Source: Mycobacterium sp. URHB0044 (lineage in GTDB: Bacteria > Actinomycetota > Actinomycetes > Mycobacteriales > Mycobacteriaceae). Taken from it: a stretch of 64,000 nucleotides of DNA. Each line of letters begins with the position of its first letter. Positions within the stretch are counted from its first letter, which is position 1. The position numbers and the translations under genes were made by a program. Under the pieces are notes generated by a model that saw only the letters and a program-made list of their open reading frames with translations, made no database searches and was not told the origin of the DNA. Below, one piece after another: positions 30,724-40,546 of this stretch. The stretch spans positions 62,001-126,000 of the forward strand of contig NZ_JIAW01000009.1 of the NCBI RefSeq assembly GCF_000620625.1. The letters are read 5' to 3'.

Positions 30724-32217
30724 ATGGCCGACAAGCGCAAGGCGTCCCGACATACCGAGACCGAACGCAAGTTCGCGGTGACGGATGCCAGTGTGCCCCC
30801 GTCATTCGCGGGTCTGTCGGCGGTCGCACGCGTCGAGCGGTCGCCCGTGCAGCACCTCGATGCCGTCTACTTCGACACCGAGGGCCACGATCTCGCCGCG
30901 CACCGCATCACGCTGAGGCGGCGCACCGGCGGTACCGACGCGGGCTGGCATCTGAAGTTGCCCGCGGGCGCCGACTCGAGAACCGAGGTGCGTGCGCCGC
31001 TGGGCCCTGCGGACGGTGACACCGTCCCCGACGAGCTGTGCGACGTCGTGCTGGCCATCGTCCGCCTGCGCCAATTGCAGCCGGTCGCGCGGATTTCCAC
31101 CACCCGGACCGTCGACCTGCTGATCGGCGCCTCGGGTGATCCGATCGCGGAGTTCTGCGACGACGTGGTCACCGCCTCGGCGGAACCCGATGGCGAACCG
31201 CAGACATGGCGGGAGTGGGAGCTCGAGTTGGCGGAGGACGCCGACGCCGGTCCCGAACTCATGGATCGGCTGTGCAACCGACTGCTCGACGCCGGGGCCG
31301 AGCCCGCGGGTCACGGTTCCAAGCTGGCCAAGGTGCTCGACGCCGCCCGTGGGGTAACTAAGGAGCCTGCGCCGCAGTCGAAGGACCCGGTGCGCCGGGC
31401 CATCGCAGAACAGGTCGGCGAGCTGCTGGTGTGGGACCGCGCCGTGCGCGCCGACGCCTGGGACGCCGTGCACCAGATGCGCGTGGTGACCCGCAAGATC
31501 CGCAGCCTGCTCCAGGAATCGGAGGGGTCGTTCGGCATCTCCGACGACGCGTGGGTACTGGATGAGCTGCGCCTGCTTGCGGGGGTACTCGGCGTGGCCC
31601 GTGACGCCGAGGTGCTCGCCGAGAAGTACGAGAAGGCCCTGGATCAGCTGCCCGACGAACTGATCAGGGGTCCGATCCGGGAGCGGCTCGTCGAGGGTGC
31701 CAGGCACCGCTATCAGACCGGGTTGCGGCGGTCGTTGACGGCCATGCGATCGGAGCGGTACTTCCGCCTGCTCGACGCGCTGGAGGCATTGGTGGCCACC
31801 GAGCCTCCGCCCCCCGCGGATGGCGGCGAACACGAACCGGTCAGCATCGGGGCGGCCTACAAGCGGATCCGCAAGGCGGCGAAGCGGGCCGACGCGGCGC
31901 AGGAAGAGGACCGCGACGAGGCCCTGCACCGGATCCGCAAGGGCGCCAAGCGACTTCGCTACACGGCGGCGGCAACCGGCGCAAGCAAGGTAGCCGACCG
32001 CGCCAAGACCATTCAGACACTTCTCGGCGACCACCAGGACGCGGTGGTGAGCCGCACCCAGCTGTCCCACGAGGCCGAGGCGGCGCACGCGGCCGGCGAG
32101 GACACCTTCACCTACGGCGTGCTGTACCAGCAGGAGGACGACCTGGCCGCGTACTCACGCGAGCAGCTCGGCAAGGCACTGAAGAAGCTGAACCGCTCGG
32201 TCCGCAGCGCGGACTGA
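30724..32217 (+). CDS. CYTH and CHAD domain protein
   Basis: A 497-residue protein with an N-terminal CYTH (triphosphate tunnel) domain, marked by the ExExK motif ETERKF near residue 10, and a C-terminal CHAD domain with the conserved histidines in HQMRVVTRKIR and HRIRKGAKRLRY. Such fusions act on or bind triphosphates and polyphosphate. The ATG follows AAGGTGAG; longer frames run back through the previous gene. It converges on rnpB, whose 3' end is 5 bp away. Confidence 0.9.
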   Translation: MADKRKASRHTETERKFAVTDASVPPSFAGLSAVARVERSPVQHLDAVYFDTEGHDLAAHRITLRRRTGGTDAGWHLKLPAGADSRTEVRAPLGPADGDTVPDELCDVVLAIVRLRQLQPVARISTTRTVDLLIGASGDPIAEFCDDVVTASAEPDGEPQTWREWELELAEDADAGPELMDRLCNRLLDAGAEPAGHGSKLAKVLDAARGVTKEPAPQSKDPVRRAIAEQVGELLVWDRAVRADAWDAVHQMRVVTRKIRSLLQESEGSFGISDDAWVLDELRLLAGVLGVARDAEVLAEKYEKALDQLPDELIRGPIRERLVEGARHRYQTGLRRSLTAMRSERYFRLLDALEALVATEPPPPADGGEHEPVSIGAAYKRIRKAAKRADAAQEEDRDEALHRIRKGAKRLRYTAAATGASKVADRAKTIQTLLGDHQDAVVSRTQLSHEAEAAHAAGEDTFTYGVLYQQEDDLAAYSREQLGKALKKLNRSVRSAD

Positions 32218-32222
32218 GGTGG

Positions 32223-32628
<406 letters not shown>

Positions 32629-32652
32629 GCAGATCACAGTACTCTTGTCGGC

Positions 32653-33141
32653 ATGCCGCAGGTGCCGCCGGCTCGATATCTGCTCCGCGCCAAGGACCTG
32701 GTCGATGCCCGTTACGCAGAAGCGATCACGGTGGACGACCTGGCGGCGGCGGCCGGCCTGTCCCGCGCGCACTTCTCGCGGATGTTCACCCGGACGTTCG
32801 GTGAATCTCCGCGGGCGTATCTGCAGACCCGGCGACTGGAGCGGGCCGCAGCATTGCTGCGCTACACCGACCGCTCGGTCGCCGACATCTGCGTGATGGT
32901 CGGCCTGCAGAGCGTCGGTTCGTTCACGACCACGTTCGCGCGGGTGTACGGCAAGCCGCCGGCCGCGTACCGCGCCAGCCTGCCACCGGCAATCAGCCGG
33001 GCCCGGGTGCCCAGTTGTGTGTTGCAGCGCGACACCCGACCGCTTCCCGATTCCCGGGTCGCTGCGCTCCTGCCCGCCGGACCCGCCAGCCGCGCCAAGA
33101 CAGCACACGGGGAGAAGACGGGCCGCGCCGACCGACCGTAG
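32653..33141 (+). CDS. AraC-family DNA-binding regulator (DNA-binding domain only)
   Basis: A 162-residue protein with two helix-turn-helix motifs within residues 20-115 (TVDDLAAAAGLSRAHFSRMF, and VADICVMVGLQSVGSFTTTF). There is no N-terminal sensing domain; the last 45 residues are basic and disordered. The short type often partners with a VOC protein, and one follows 10 bp later. The ATG has no ribosome-binding site, so the mRNA may be leaderless. It is divergent from rnpB, only 24 bp apart, so the two promoters must overlap. Confidence 0.87.
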   Translation: MPQVPPARYLLRAKDLVDARYAEAITVDDLAAAAGLSRAHFSRMFTRTFGESPRAYLQTRRLERAAALLRYTDRSVADICVMVGLQSVGSFTTTFARVYGKPPAAYRASLPPAISRARVPSCVLQRDTRPLPDSRVAALLPAGPASRAKTAHGEKTGRADRP

Positions 33142-33151
33142 CGTCGGGTCC

Positions 33152-33571
33152 ATGATGAAAATCGCTTGTACACACCTCTGGGTTCACGATCAGGAAGTCG
33201 CACTGAAGTTCTGGACCCAGCAGGTCGGTATGGAAGTGCGGGAGGACGTGTCGTTTCCCGAGGAGATGGGAGCCTTCCGGTGGCTCACCGTCGGGCCGCC
33301 GGGACAGGATGACGTCAGCATCGTGTTGATGGCCGTGCCCGGACCTCCACTGATGGACGACGACACCCGCGCGCAAGTGCTCGACCTGACCGCAAAGGGC
33401 TTCGCGGGCACGGTGTTCCTCGTCACCGATGACGTCCAGGCAACATACGAAGAACTCACCGCACGCGGCGTCGAGTACACCGAGCCGCCCAACCAGATGC
33501 CCTACGGCATCGACTCGGGATTCCGGGACCCGTCGGGCAACAGCGTGCGACTCACCCAGCTCAACCCGTAG
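33152..33571 (+). CDS. VOC (glyoxalase/bleomycin resistance) family protein
   Basis: A 139-residue protein with two beta-alpha-beta-beta-beta units of the VOC fold. THLWVHDQEVALKFWTQQVGMEV starts the first, and FRDPSGNSVRLTQL ends the second with a usual metal-ligand position occupied by serine/arginine rather than glutamate. It lies 10 bp after the AraC-type gene and is probably its target and partner. Two adjacent ATG codons are possible starts. Substrate unknown. Confidence 0.85.
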   Translation: MMKIACTHLWVHDQEVALKFWTQQVGMEVREDVSFPEEMGAFRWLTVGPPGQDDVSIVLMAVPGPPLMDDDTRAQVLDLTAKGFAGTVFLVTDDVQATYEELTARGVEYTEPPNQMPYGIDSGFRDPSGNSVRLTQLNP

Positions 33572-33633
33572 GCGCGTCAGGCCTGGCCCGCCGGCTGTCG
33601 ATGGAACGACGCTTGTGCAGATCTCGCCGCAGG

Positions 33634-34263
33634 TCAGCGCCGCCGATGGACCATGACGTTGTCCCGAACGGTGAACGATCGGCCTTCCCTATCGGTCGCC
33701 TCCCTGTCCACGGTCTCGACGCGGACGCGGTCCCACTCGAGCGACGGCAGATCCAACTCTGCGAGTACCTCGTCGGCTCCTGGAAACGGGTGGTCCTGCA
33801 GCACCTTGGCGGCGCCCGGCGGCGGGGCGGCGTGATCGACGATCACCAGAAGTCCGCCAGGAACGACGGCACGTGCGGCCCTGCGGAGGATGGCGGGGCG
33901 CTCCAAACGCACCGTCGAGTGCAGGAACTGAGCGGAGACGAGGTCGAACTCGCCGTCCGGGAAGCTATCCGACAAGTCGTGCTGCTGAAACTCGATGCGG
34001 TCGAGCACCCCGCGGGCTTGCGCCTCCCCCGCGGCACGCTGCAACGCCGTCTCGGAGACGTCGACCGCCATCACGTGCCAGCCTCGCTCGGCCAGCCAGA
34101 CCGCGTCGCCACCCTCGCCGCAGCCGAGATCGAGCGCACGTCCTGGCGTCAAATCGCGGACTATGGACGCCAATTGAACGTTGACCCGACCACTCCAGAC
34201 GCGATCACGCTCGCCGTAATGCCCCTCCCAGTAGGCCTGGACATCGGAGTCATGCGTGTGCAT
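33634..34263 (-). CDS. Class I SAM-dependent methyltransferase
   Basis: A 209-residue Rossmann-fold methyltransferase. Motif I is ALDLGCGEGGDAVWLAERGW near residues 43-62, with the acidic VDVS motif after it and FDLVSAQFLHS as motif IV. AGGAGG abuts an ATG at 34269 but is 6 bases from the ATG at 34263, so the latter is the start. It overlaps the upstream flavoprotein gene by 14 bp. The methyl acceptor is unknown. Confidence 0.85.
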   Translation of the reverse strand: MHTHDSDVQAYWEGHYGERDRVWSGRVNVQLASIVRDLTPGRALDLGCGEGGDAVWLAERGWHVMAVDVSETALQRAAGEAQARGVLDRIEFQQHDLSDSFPDGEFDLVSAQFLHSTVRLERPAILRRAARAVVPGGLLVIVDHAAPPPGAAKVLQDHPFPGADEVLAELDLPSLEWDRVRVETVDREATDREGRSFTVRDNVMVHRRR

Positions 34264-35233
34264 GGGCATCCTCCTGCCGTGTCGACGTCTGTGTTGGCCA
34301 CGGAAGAACCGGCAACCCGACGTCGTCACCGAGCAGACTTTGCACCACGGCCACCGCGCTCAGCGATCCAGTCGCGACCGCGGCCGCCACCTGCGGCATC
34401 TGAGCGCTGACGTCGCCTGCCGCGAAGACGCCGGGCACCGACGTGCGGTGCAATGGATCGATTTCGACGGCGTCGACGACCACGGGCCCGGCCGGCGCGG
34501 TGCGCACGCCCAGCTGAGCGGCCAGATCCGAGCGCTGGTGCAACGTGGTGGCCACCAATACCCCGCGCCGCGCCAACTGTGTTCCGTCGGCGAACTTCAC
34601 CGCGGTCAGTTCACCTGCTGCCGAGACGAATTCGGCGACGCGCCGTTCGTCGACCGCCACGTTCGCGGCCCCCAACTGTCCGAGCTGCGCGGTGTCGAGG
34701 CCCGCCGGGCCGTTCGCGAGTACGACGACGTCGTCGGTCCAGGCACGCAGCAGCAGGGCCGAGTGCACGGCGCGTTCACCCGAGGCGAGTACGGCCAAGG
34801 GCTGGTCGCGCACTTCCCAACCGTGGCAGAACGGGCAGTGGAACGCCGACCTGCCCCACAGGGCGTCGAGGCCGGGAATCTGCGGTGGCCGGTACTCCAT
34901 GCCGCTGGCCAGAAGAATCCGCCGGGTGCGTTCCCGGCTGCCGTCGGCCAGCTCCAAGACGAAGCCGGCGCCATCCGAAGCACCACTGACCACCGTGCCC
35001 GTGCGAATCTGCACACTTGGATACGCCTCCAGTTCCGTTCGGCCAGCTTGGTATAGCTGCGCCGGCGGTCGGCCATCATGACCGAGCAGACCACCGATGC
35101 CGTGCGCGGGCAGATTGCTCTGCTTGCCCTCATCGACCACCAATGTGCGTCGGCGGGCTCGCCCCAACACCAATGCGGCACTCAGCCCGGCGGCGCCGGC
35201 TCCGACGACGATGCAATCCCATTCGATGTCCAT
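34250..35233 (-). CDS. FAD/NAD(P)-dependent oxidoreductase, thioredoxin-reductase-like with CPFC
   Basis: A 327-residue flavoprotein. The FAD site is VVGAGAAGLSAALVLGRA near residue 10. A redox CxxC lies in FHCPFCHGWE near residue 135, and the C-terminal FAD motif is GVFAAGDVSAQ. The CPFCHG form differs from the CATC of true thioredoxin reductases and recalls dithiol oxidases of the GliT type. It is translated together with the methyltransferase and is divergent from the XRE-cupin regulator. Confidence 0.85.
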   Translation of the reverse strand: MDIEWDCIVVGAGAAGLSAALVLGRARRRTLVVDEGKQSNLPAHGIGGLLGHDGRPPAQLYQAGRTELEAYPSVQIRTGTVVSGASDGAGFVLELADGSRERTRRILLASGMEYRPPQIPGLDALWGRSAFHCPFCHGWEVRDQPLAVLASGERAVHSALLLRAWTDDVVVLANGPAGLDTAQLGQLGAANVAVDERRVAEFVSAAGELTAVKFADGTQLARRGVLVATTLHQRSDLAAQLGVRTAPAGPVVVDAVEIDPLHRTSVPGVFAAGDVSAQMPQVAAAVATGSLSAVAVVQSLLGDDVGLPVLPWPTQTSTRQEDAHAHA

Positions 35234-35273
35234 GACCCGAGCTTGCCTCCGCCGGCTCGGAGTGCCAAGCTGA

Positions 35274-35290
35274 TTTGCCATGCAGGCAAA
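35274..35290. promoter_or_regulatory. Palindrome over the start codon of the XRE-cupin regulator
   Basis: TTTGCC (35274-35279) and GGCAAA (35285-35290) flank ATGCA, which contains the start codon at 35280. A further TGCCAAG lies at 35263. The position in a 46-bp divergent intergenic region suggests an autoregulatory operator. Confidence 0.5.
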
Positions 35291-35858
35291 GCAGTCCAAT
35301 GCCGACGACGTCGACCTGCGGGTACGACGCCAGCTACGGGCCCTACGCACACAGCGCGGCCTCACGTTGGAGGAGGTCGCCACCCGCGCCGACATCGACG
35401 TGTCGACCCTGAGCCGGCTCGAATCCGGCAAGCGTCGGCTCGCCCTGGATCACCTTCCGCGCCTCGCGGCCGCGCTGTCGGTGAGCACCGACGAGTTGCT
35501 TCGGGCGCCGGAGGCGGAAGACCCTCGGGTGCACGCTAATTCACATGTCCGTCACGGCGTCACCTATTGGCCGTTGACCCGCGGTCCTGCCGGGGGCCTG
35601 CACGCTTTCAAGATCCGGGTCAGCCCGCGGCGCACCACCCCACCCGACGAGTTACCCGTGCACGACGGTCAGGACTGGATGTACGTACTGTCCGGCCGCA
35701 TGCGGCTGATTCTCGGTGAGCGTGATTTCACGATCAAACCCGGTGAGGCGGTGGAGTTCTCGACCTGGACGCCGCACTGGTTCGGCTGCGTCGACGGGCC
35801 GGTCGAGGCCATCGTCCTATTCGGGCCGCACGGCGAGCGGCTGCACGTGCAGAAGTGA
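35280..35858 (+). CDS. XRE-family regulator with C-terminal cupin domain
   Basis: A 192-residue regulator. The helix-turn-helix is in residues 15-70 (RTQRGLTLEEVATRADIDVSTLSRLE) and the cupin domain in 95-185 (HDGQDWMYVLSGRMRLILGE, then PGEAVEFSTWTPHWFG). The cupin could bind a small ligand or metal. It is divergent from the CPFC flavoprotein-methyltransferase pair, which it probably controls together with itself. Confidence 0.88.
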   Translation: MQAKQSNADDVDLRVRRQLRALRTQRGLTLEEVATRADIDVSTLSRLESGKRRLALDHLPRLAAALSVSTDELLRAPEAEDPRVHANSHVRHGVTYWPLTRGPAGGLHAFKIRVSPRRTTPPDELPVHDGQDWMYVLSGRMRLILGERDFTIKPGEAVEFSTWTPHWFGCVDGPVEAIVLFGPHGERLHVQK

Positions 35859-36956
35859 CTACAGGTACGCGGTCTGGTTCACCAATCGCACCGACGCTGC
35901 GCCGTCCGGATAGAACTCCGCGATGGACAGCGAGGCAAGGTCGAGGTGCAGGCGATACAGGATGCCCTCCCCCGCGTCGAGCGCCAGCCGCAGGATCGTC
36001 TTGATCGGCGTCACGTGCGACACCACCAACACGGTCGCGTCGCCGTGCTCGGCGATGATCCGGTTGCGCGCGCGGCGAACCCGGTGAGCGACGACGTCGA
36101 AACTCTCGCCGCCGGGCGGCGACTGGCTGGTGTCGCGTAGCCAGTTGGTGTGCAGTTCGGGATCGCGTGCGGCCGCCTCGGCGAACGTGAGACCTTCCCA
36201 GGACCCGAAGTCGGTTTCGATGAGGTCGTCGTCGACGACGACGTCGAGACCCAGCGCCTTGGCCGCAGCCGTGGCAGTGTCGTAGGCCCGCTGCAGCGGT
36301 GAACTGATCACCGCCGAGATGCCGCCGAGTTCGCCCAGATACCGGGCCGCTGCGTCGGCCTGACGGCGGCCGAGATCGGTCAGCGGCGGATTGCCCCGTC
36401 CCGAGTACCGGCGATCGACTGACAGTTCGGTCTGGCCGTGGCGCAGCAACAGCATTCGGGTGGGGGCGCCGCGCGCACCGGTCCAGCCCGCCGAAGGAGG
36501 TGCTGCTGCAACCGATTTCGGTGCAGCGGCAGGCTCCGGCCCCGCGAGGAGATCCGCTGCGGCGTCCATCGCCTCGTTGGCCAGCCGGTCGGCATGGGAG
36601 TTCTTGGCGCGGGGAATCCACGCGTAGGTGATGCGGTCGAACTGGCTCGCCAGTTCCCTGGCGCGTTGATGCAGCGGGATCATGTCGGGGTGCTTGACCC
36701 GCCAGCGGCCGACCATCTGCTCGACCACGAGCTTGGAGTCCATCGACACCGCCACCTCGGTGGCGCCCGCCTCGGCGGCCGCTTCGAGGCCGGCGATCAG
36801 GCCGCGGTACTCGGCGACGTTGTTCGTGGCCCGGCCGATCGCTTCCTTGCGTTCCGCGACAACCGTTTCGTGGTCCGCGGAGAACACCACCGCGCCGTAG
36901 CCCGCGGGGCCAGGATTGCCCCTCGAGCCGCCATCGGCTTCGACCAGGAGCTTCAC
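35859..36956 (-). CDS. Bifunctional RNase H / alpha-ribazole-type phosphatase (Rv2228c-like)
   Basis: A 365-residue fusion. Residues 1-130 form a type I RNase HI domain (EADGGSRGNPGPAGYGAVV, the acidic residues of SMDSK, and RAKNSHADRLANEAM). Residues 165-365 form a histidine-phosphatase domain with LLRHGQTELS and SHVTPIK. M. tuberculosis Rv2228c has the same fusion with RNase H and acid/CobC phosphatase activities. The GTG start overlaps the zinc-ribbon stop (GTGA). It is the last of four overlapping genes. Confidence 0.93.
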   Translation of the reverse strand: MKLLVEADGGSRGNPGPAGYGAVVFSADHETVVAERKEAIGRATNNVAEYRGLIAGLEAAAEAGATEVAVSMDSKLVVEQMVGRWRVKHPDMIPLHQRARELASQFDRITYAWIPRAKNSHADRLANEAMDAAADLLAGPEPAAAPKSVAAAPPSAGWTGARGAPTRMLLLRHGQTELSVDRRYSGRGNPPLTDLGRRQADAAARYLGELGGISAVISSPLQRAYDTATAAAKALGLDVVVDDDLIETDFGSWEGLTFAEAAARDPELHTNWLRDTSQSPPGGESFDVVAHRVRRARNRIIAEHGDATVLVVSHVTPIKTILRLALDAGEGILYRLHLDLASLSIAEFYPDGAASVRLVNQTAYL

Positions 36957-37690
36957 TTGGCGGAGCCCTCGAGTCGCAGCAGGATTGCCCCGCATTCGGG
37001 GCAGCGCAGCACCTCGTCCGCGGGTGCAGCGGCGATTCGCTGCATCTCGCCGCGGTCGATCTCGATCCTGCAGGCGCCGCACCGGCGGCCTTGCAGCACA
37101 CCGGCTCCCGGACCGCCGTGGGCGCGTTGCCGTTCGTACAGCGCGACCAGATCGGCGTCCAGCGAAGCCGTCACGTCGTCGCGGCGGCTCGCGAGTTGAT
37201 GCCGGGACGCGTCAATCGCCACCAGAGCCTCGTCGCGTGCTGCGCGGGCCGCCGAAACCTGTTCTGCCAGTTCATCGATCTTCTGCAGTTGTGCGGCCTG
37301 ATCGTTCTGCAGCTCCTCGCGGCGTTCCATGATCTCGAGAAGTGAGTCCTCGAGGCTCGATTGGCGACGTTGTAGGGTCTCCAACTCGTGCTGCAACTCC
37401 GCGAGCTGTTTGGGGTTGACTCCACCCGAGTCCAGCATCGACCGGTCCCGGTCCTCCCGCTGCCGAACGCCGTCGATCTCACCCTCGAACTTCTTCACCT
37501 CGGCTTCGAGGTCCTCCAACGCCATGTTCACCACGGCCAAACCGTCGTTGGCGACCTGGTGCTCGGATGCGATTGCGTCCAGGCGCTGCTGTTCGGCGAG
37601 ATTCTTCGCCCGGTGCTCGACGCGCCCGATCTCGGCGTCGATCTCCGTCAGCTCGATCAACGAACGCTGTTGCGCGACTTCTGCCTTCAT
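36953..37690 (-). CDS. Coiled-coil protein with C4 zinc ribbon (Rv2229c-like)
   Basis: A 245-residue protein. Residues 5-175 form a long coiled coil rich in Glu/Gln/Leu, and the C-terminus carries a zinc ribbon with CGAC and CPEC pairs. The family (CT398-like) is conserved next to RNase H and NIF3 genes in actinobacteria; a nucleic-acid role is suspected. The start is the ATG of MKAEVAQQ with AGGAGC upstream; it overlaps the NIF3 stop in ATGA. Confidence 0.88.
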   Translation of the reverse strand: MKAEVAQQRSLIELTEIDAEIGRVEHRAKNLAEQQRLDAIASEHQVANDGLAVVNMALEDLEAEVKKFEGEIDGVRQREDRDRSMLDSGGVNPKQLAELQHELETLQRRQSSLEDSLLEIMERREELQNDQAAQLQKIDELAEQVSAARAARDEALVAIDASRHQLASRRDDVTASLDADLVALYERQRAHGGPGAGVLQGRRCGACRIEIDRGEMQRIAAAPADEVLRCPECGAILLRLEGSAK

Positions 37691-38811
37691 GCTCCTCTTT
37701 CGACGTTCCATGGATCGGTGCGGACGGAACTGACCCGCACCGGAAGTGATTCGCCGAAGTGACCGGTCAACACTTCGGCGGCCTGCGCGCACCAGGGGTA
37801 CTCGCTGGCCCAGTGTGCGACGTCGACGAGGGCGACGCCCGAGCTGCGCCGGTGCTCGTCGGCTGGATGGTGCCGGAGATCGGCCGTCAGGTAGGCCTCG
37901 ACCCCCGCGGTCCTGACCGCGTCGAGCAGGGAGTCACCCGCTCCCCCACACACCGCCACCCGCGATACGAGTGCATCGGGGTCACCCGCCGCCCGCACGC
38001 CCCACGAAGTCGTCGGGAGCCCTGCCGTCACCCGGGCGACGAAGGCCGACAAGGGTTCCGGCTCCGGCAGGGTGCCGATGCGACCGATCCCGACACCGGT
38101 CGGCAGCGGCGCGAGCGCCAACACGTCGAACGCGGGCTCCTCGTACGGATGTGCGGCGCGCATCGCGGCCAGGACGGCGGCACGCGCCGCCGCCGGCGCG
38201 ATGGACTCGATGCGCTCCTCGGCGACTCGCTCGATCGAGCCCACGCTGCCGATGGCCGGGTTGGCACCCTCGTGGGGCAGGAACTGACCGGTGCCCGAAG
38301 CGGTCCAACTGCAGTGCGAGTAGTCGCCGATGTGGCCGGCACCCGCATCGAAGATGGCTGCACGCACGGCTTCCGCGTGCTCGGCCGGCACGAAGATCAC
38401 CCACTTGTCGAGCCGCGCCGACTCCGTGGCCGGCGCGAGGACGGCCTCGACGGTCAGGCCGAGGGCGTCGGCGAGCGCGTCGGACACTCCCGGAGAGGCG
38501 GCGTCGGCGTTGGTGTGAGCGGTGAAGAGGGCAGCGTTGCGGCGGATCAGTCCGTGCAGCAGGGCGCCCTTCGCGGTGTCCGCAGCCACGGTGTCGACGC
38601 CACGCAGCAGCAGCGGGTGGTGGGCCAGGAGAAGCCCCCGGTCGGGCACCTCCGCGACCACCTCCGCCGTCGCGTCGACGGCGATGGTCACCGACTCTAT
38701 GGTCTCCGACGGGTCACCGCAGACCAGACCGACAGAATCCCAATCATGGGCGAGCGCAGGCGGATACGCGCCGTTGAGCACCTCGATGACATCCGCAAGC
38801 CGCACGCTCAC
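37687..38811 (-). CDS. NIF3/YbgI-family dinuclear-metal protein
   Basis: A 374-residue NIF3 protein with the family insert. The [13 protein letters not shown] start, [17 protein letters not shown] and the C-terminal [12 protein letters not shown] supply the metal-binding His/Asp/Glu residues. Its role has been linked to GTP cyclohydrolase-like or RNA-related activity but is unsettled. The GTG start overlaps the stop of the aminotransferase gene (GTGA); the much longer frame upstream belongs to that gene's shadow. Confidence 0.9.
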   Translation of the reverse strand: MSVRLADVIEVLNGAYPPALAHDWDSVGLVCGDPSETIESVTIAVDATAEVVAEVPDRGLLLAHHPLLLRGVDTVAADTAKGALLHGLIRRNAALFTAHTNADAASPGVSDALADALGLTVEAVLAPATESARLDKWVIFVPAEHAEAVRAAIFDAGAGHIGDYSHCSWTASGTGQFLPHEGANPAIGSVGSIERVAEERIESIAPAAARAAVLAAMRAAHPYEEPAFDVLALAPLPTGVGIGRIGTLPEPEPLSAFVARVTAGLPTTSWGVRAAGDPDALVSRVAVCGGAGDSLLDAVRTAGVEAYLTADLRHHPADEHRRSSGVALVDVAHWASEYPWCAQAAEVLTGHFGESLPVRVSSVRTDPWNVERGA

Positions 38812-39827
38812 CGGATCGCCTCCAGGAGGGCCGTGAGCAGGACCGGCCATTCCGGCCGCACCGCGGCCCGGAGGTACTGGCCGTCGAGGCCGACGAAGGT
38901 GTCGCACCGGCGGACCGCGATGCCGTTGGCGTCCAGCTGCTTTCGCACCAGCTCGGCATCGGGCACGCGGAAGAGCAGGAAGGGCGCCCGACCGTCGACG
39001 ACGTCGAGGCCCGCCGCGGTGAAACCGGCCACCATGTCGAGGCGCAACGCAGCCAGTCGGCGCGCTCCCGCTTCGGCCTCTGCGACGGCCTCCGGTGAAC
39101 TGCAGGCAGCGATCGCCTCCAACTGCAGCGTGCCCAGTGGCCAGTGCGGCCGGCTCGCGGTCAGCCGCGCAAGCACCCGCGGCTCGCCGAGTGCGTAACC
39201 GACCCGCAGCCCGGCCAGCGACCACGTCTTGGTGAGGCTGCGCAGCACCACGACGTCGGGTAGGGCCTCGGCGGTCAGGGTCTCCGGCTCGCCGGGGACG
39301 GCGTCGGCGAACGCCTCGTCGACGACGAGGATGCGGCCGGGTCGGCGCAGGGCGAGGATCTGGTCCTGGGTGTGTAGGACCGATGTCGGGTTGGTCGGAT
39401 TGCCGAGCACGACCAGGTCGGCCTCCTCGGGCACCTCGGCGTCGGCCAGTGTGAACGGCGGCTCGAGTACGACGTGGCACGTCGGGACGCCCGCCGCATC
39501 GAGCACCGCTTCCGGTTCGGTGAACGACGGCGCGAGCAGGGCAACCAGGCGCGGACGCAGGTTCGGTAGCAGGGCGAAGCCCTCGGCGCCCCCGGCGAGC
39601 AGCGCCACCTCGTCGGGATTGCGGCCGTGCCGGTCGGCGACGGCCCGGCGGGCCCGGCGGACGTCGTCCTCACTCGGATAGCGGCCCAGGTCGCGCAGCC
39701 GCGTCGTCAACCGATCGACGAGCCAGGACGGCGGCTCAGCCGACCGCACGTTGACGGCGAAGTCGAGCATGCCGGGACCCGCGGCCTGATCGCCGTGGTA
39801 GCGCGCGTCTCGGGGTGCCCTTGCCAC
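38808..39827 (-). CDS. cobC: CobC/HisC-like PLP aminotransferase (Rv2231c-like)
   Basis: A 339-residue fold-type I PLP enzyme annotated in mycobacteria as CobC, related to threonine-phosphate decarboxylase, which supplies aminopropanol phosphate for cobalamin. The PLP lysine lies in [19 protein letters not shown], and [12 protein letters not shown] and [10 protein letters not shown] are the other cofactor segments. The GTG start leads a four-gene operon joined by 4-bp overlaps. Distinguishing decarboxylase from aminotransferase is not possible by eye. The symbol follows M. tuberculosis usage. Confidence 0.87.
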   Translation of the reverse strand: MARAPRDARYHGDQAAGPGMLDFAVNVRSAEPPSWLVDRLTTRLRDLGRYPSEDDVRRARRAVADRHGRNPDEVALLAGGAEGFALLPNLRPRLVALLAPSFTEPEAVLDAAGVPTCHVVLEPPFTLADAEVPEEADLVVLGNPTNPTSVLHTQDQILALRRPGRILVVDEAFADAVPGEPETLTAEALPDVVVLRSLTKTWSLAGLRVGYALGEPRVLARLTASRPHWPLGTLQLEAIAACSSPEAVAEAEAGARRLAALRLDMVAGFTAAGLDVVDGRAPFLLFRVPDAELVRKQLDANGIAVRRCDTFVGLDGQYLRAAVRPEWPVLLTALLEAIR

Positions 39828-39898
39828 ATCACGACAGTAGTGCGCCCAGGACCGGGCCAGGGACGGGGACGACCCGACGCATCGGCGACAATGGACGG

Positions 39899-40546
39899 GT
39901 GAGCGCGCAGTTGGTGATCTTCGACCTCGACGGCACCCTGACCGATTCGGCCAGAGGCATCGTGTCGAGCTTCCGTCACGCGCTCGGCGAGATCGGCGCC
40001 CCGGTGCCCGACGGCGACCTCGCGGGCCGCATCGTCGGACCGCCGATGCACCTGACGCTCAAGACCATGGGACTCGGTGACCGGGTCGACGAGGCGATGG
40101 CCGCCTACCGCGCCGACTACACCACCCGCGGCTGGGCCATGAACAGCGTGTTCGACGGCATTCCAGCGCTGCTGGACGACCTGCTCGCCGCGGGCGTGCG
40201 GATGGCCGTCGCGACCTCCAAGGCGGAACCCACGGCCAAGCGCATCATCGAGCACTTCGGGTTGGACGGCCACTTCGAGGTCATCGCCGGGGCCGGCGTC
40301 GACGGGGCGCGGTCGTCCAAGGCCGACGTGCTCAGCCGCGCCCTGGACCAGCTGGGGCCGCTGCCCGACCGGGTGCTCATGGTTGGCGACCGCTCGCACG
40401 ACGTCCTTGGCGCCGCGGCCCACGGGATCGACACCGTGGTCGTCGAATGGGGTTACGGCGCAGGCGATTTCGACGAACCTGGGGCGGCGGTAGGCTACCG
40501 GCACGTGTCGTCGGTCGACGATCTGCGTGAGGTGCTCGGTGTCTAG
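39899..40546 (+). CDS. ptkA: HAD-family phosphatase fold protein, PtkA-like
   Basis: A 215-residue HAD hydrolase with motif I DLDGTLTDS near residue 9, motif II serine/threonine in VATSK and motif III-IV GDRSHDVLGA. Its position next to ptpA matches M. tuberculosis PtkA (Rv2232), reported as a protein tyrosine kinase despite its HAD fold. PtkA there has a long disordered N-terminus of about 75-80 residues, which is missing here. Sequence alone would suggest a phosphoglycolate-phosphatase-like enzyme. It overlaps ptpA by 8 bp. Confidence 0.85.
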   Translation: MSAQLVIFDLDGTLTDSARGIVSSFRHALGEIGAPVPDGDLAGRIVGPPMHLTLKTMGLGDRVDEAMAAYRADYTTRGWAMNSVFDGIPALLDDLLAAGVRMAVATSKAEPTAKRIIEHFGLDGHFEVIAGAGVDGARSSKADVLSRALDQLGPLPDRVLMVGDRSHDVLGAAAHGIDTVVVEWGYGAGDFDEPGAAVGYRHVSSVDDLREVLGV

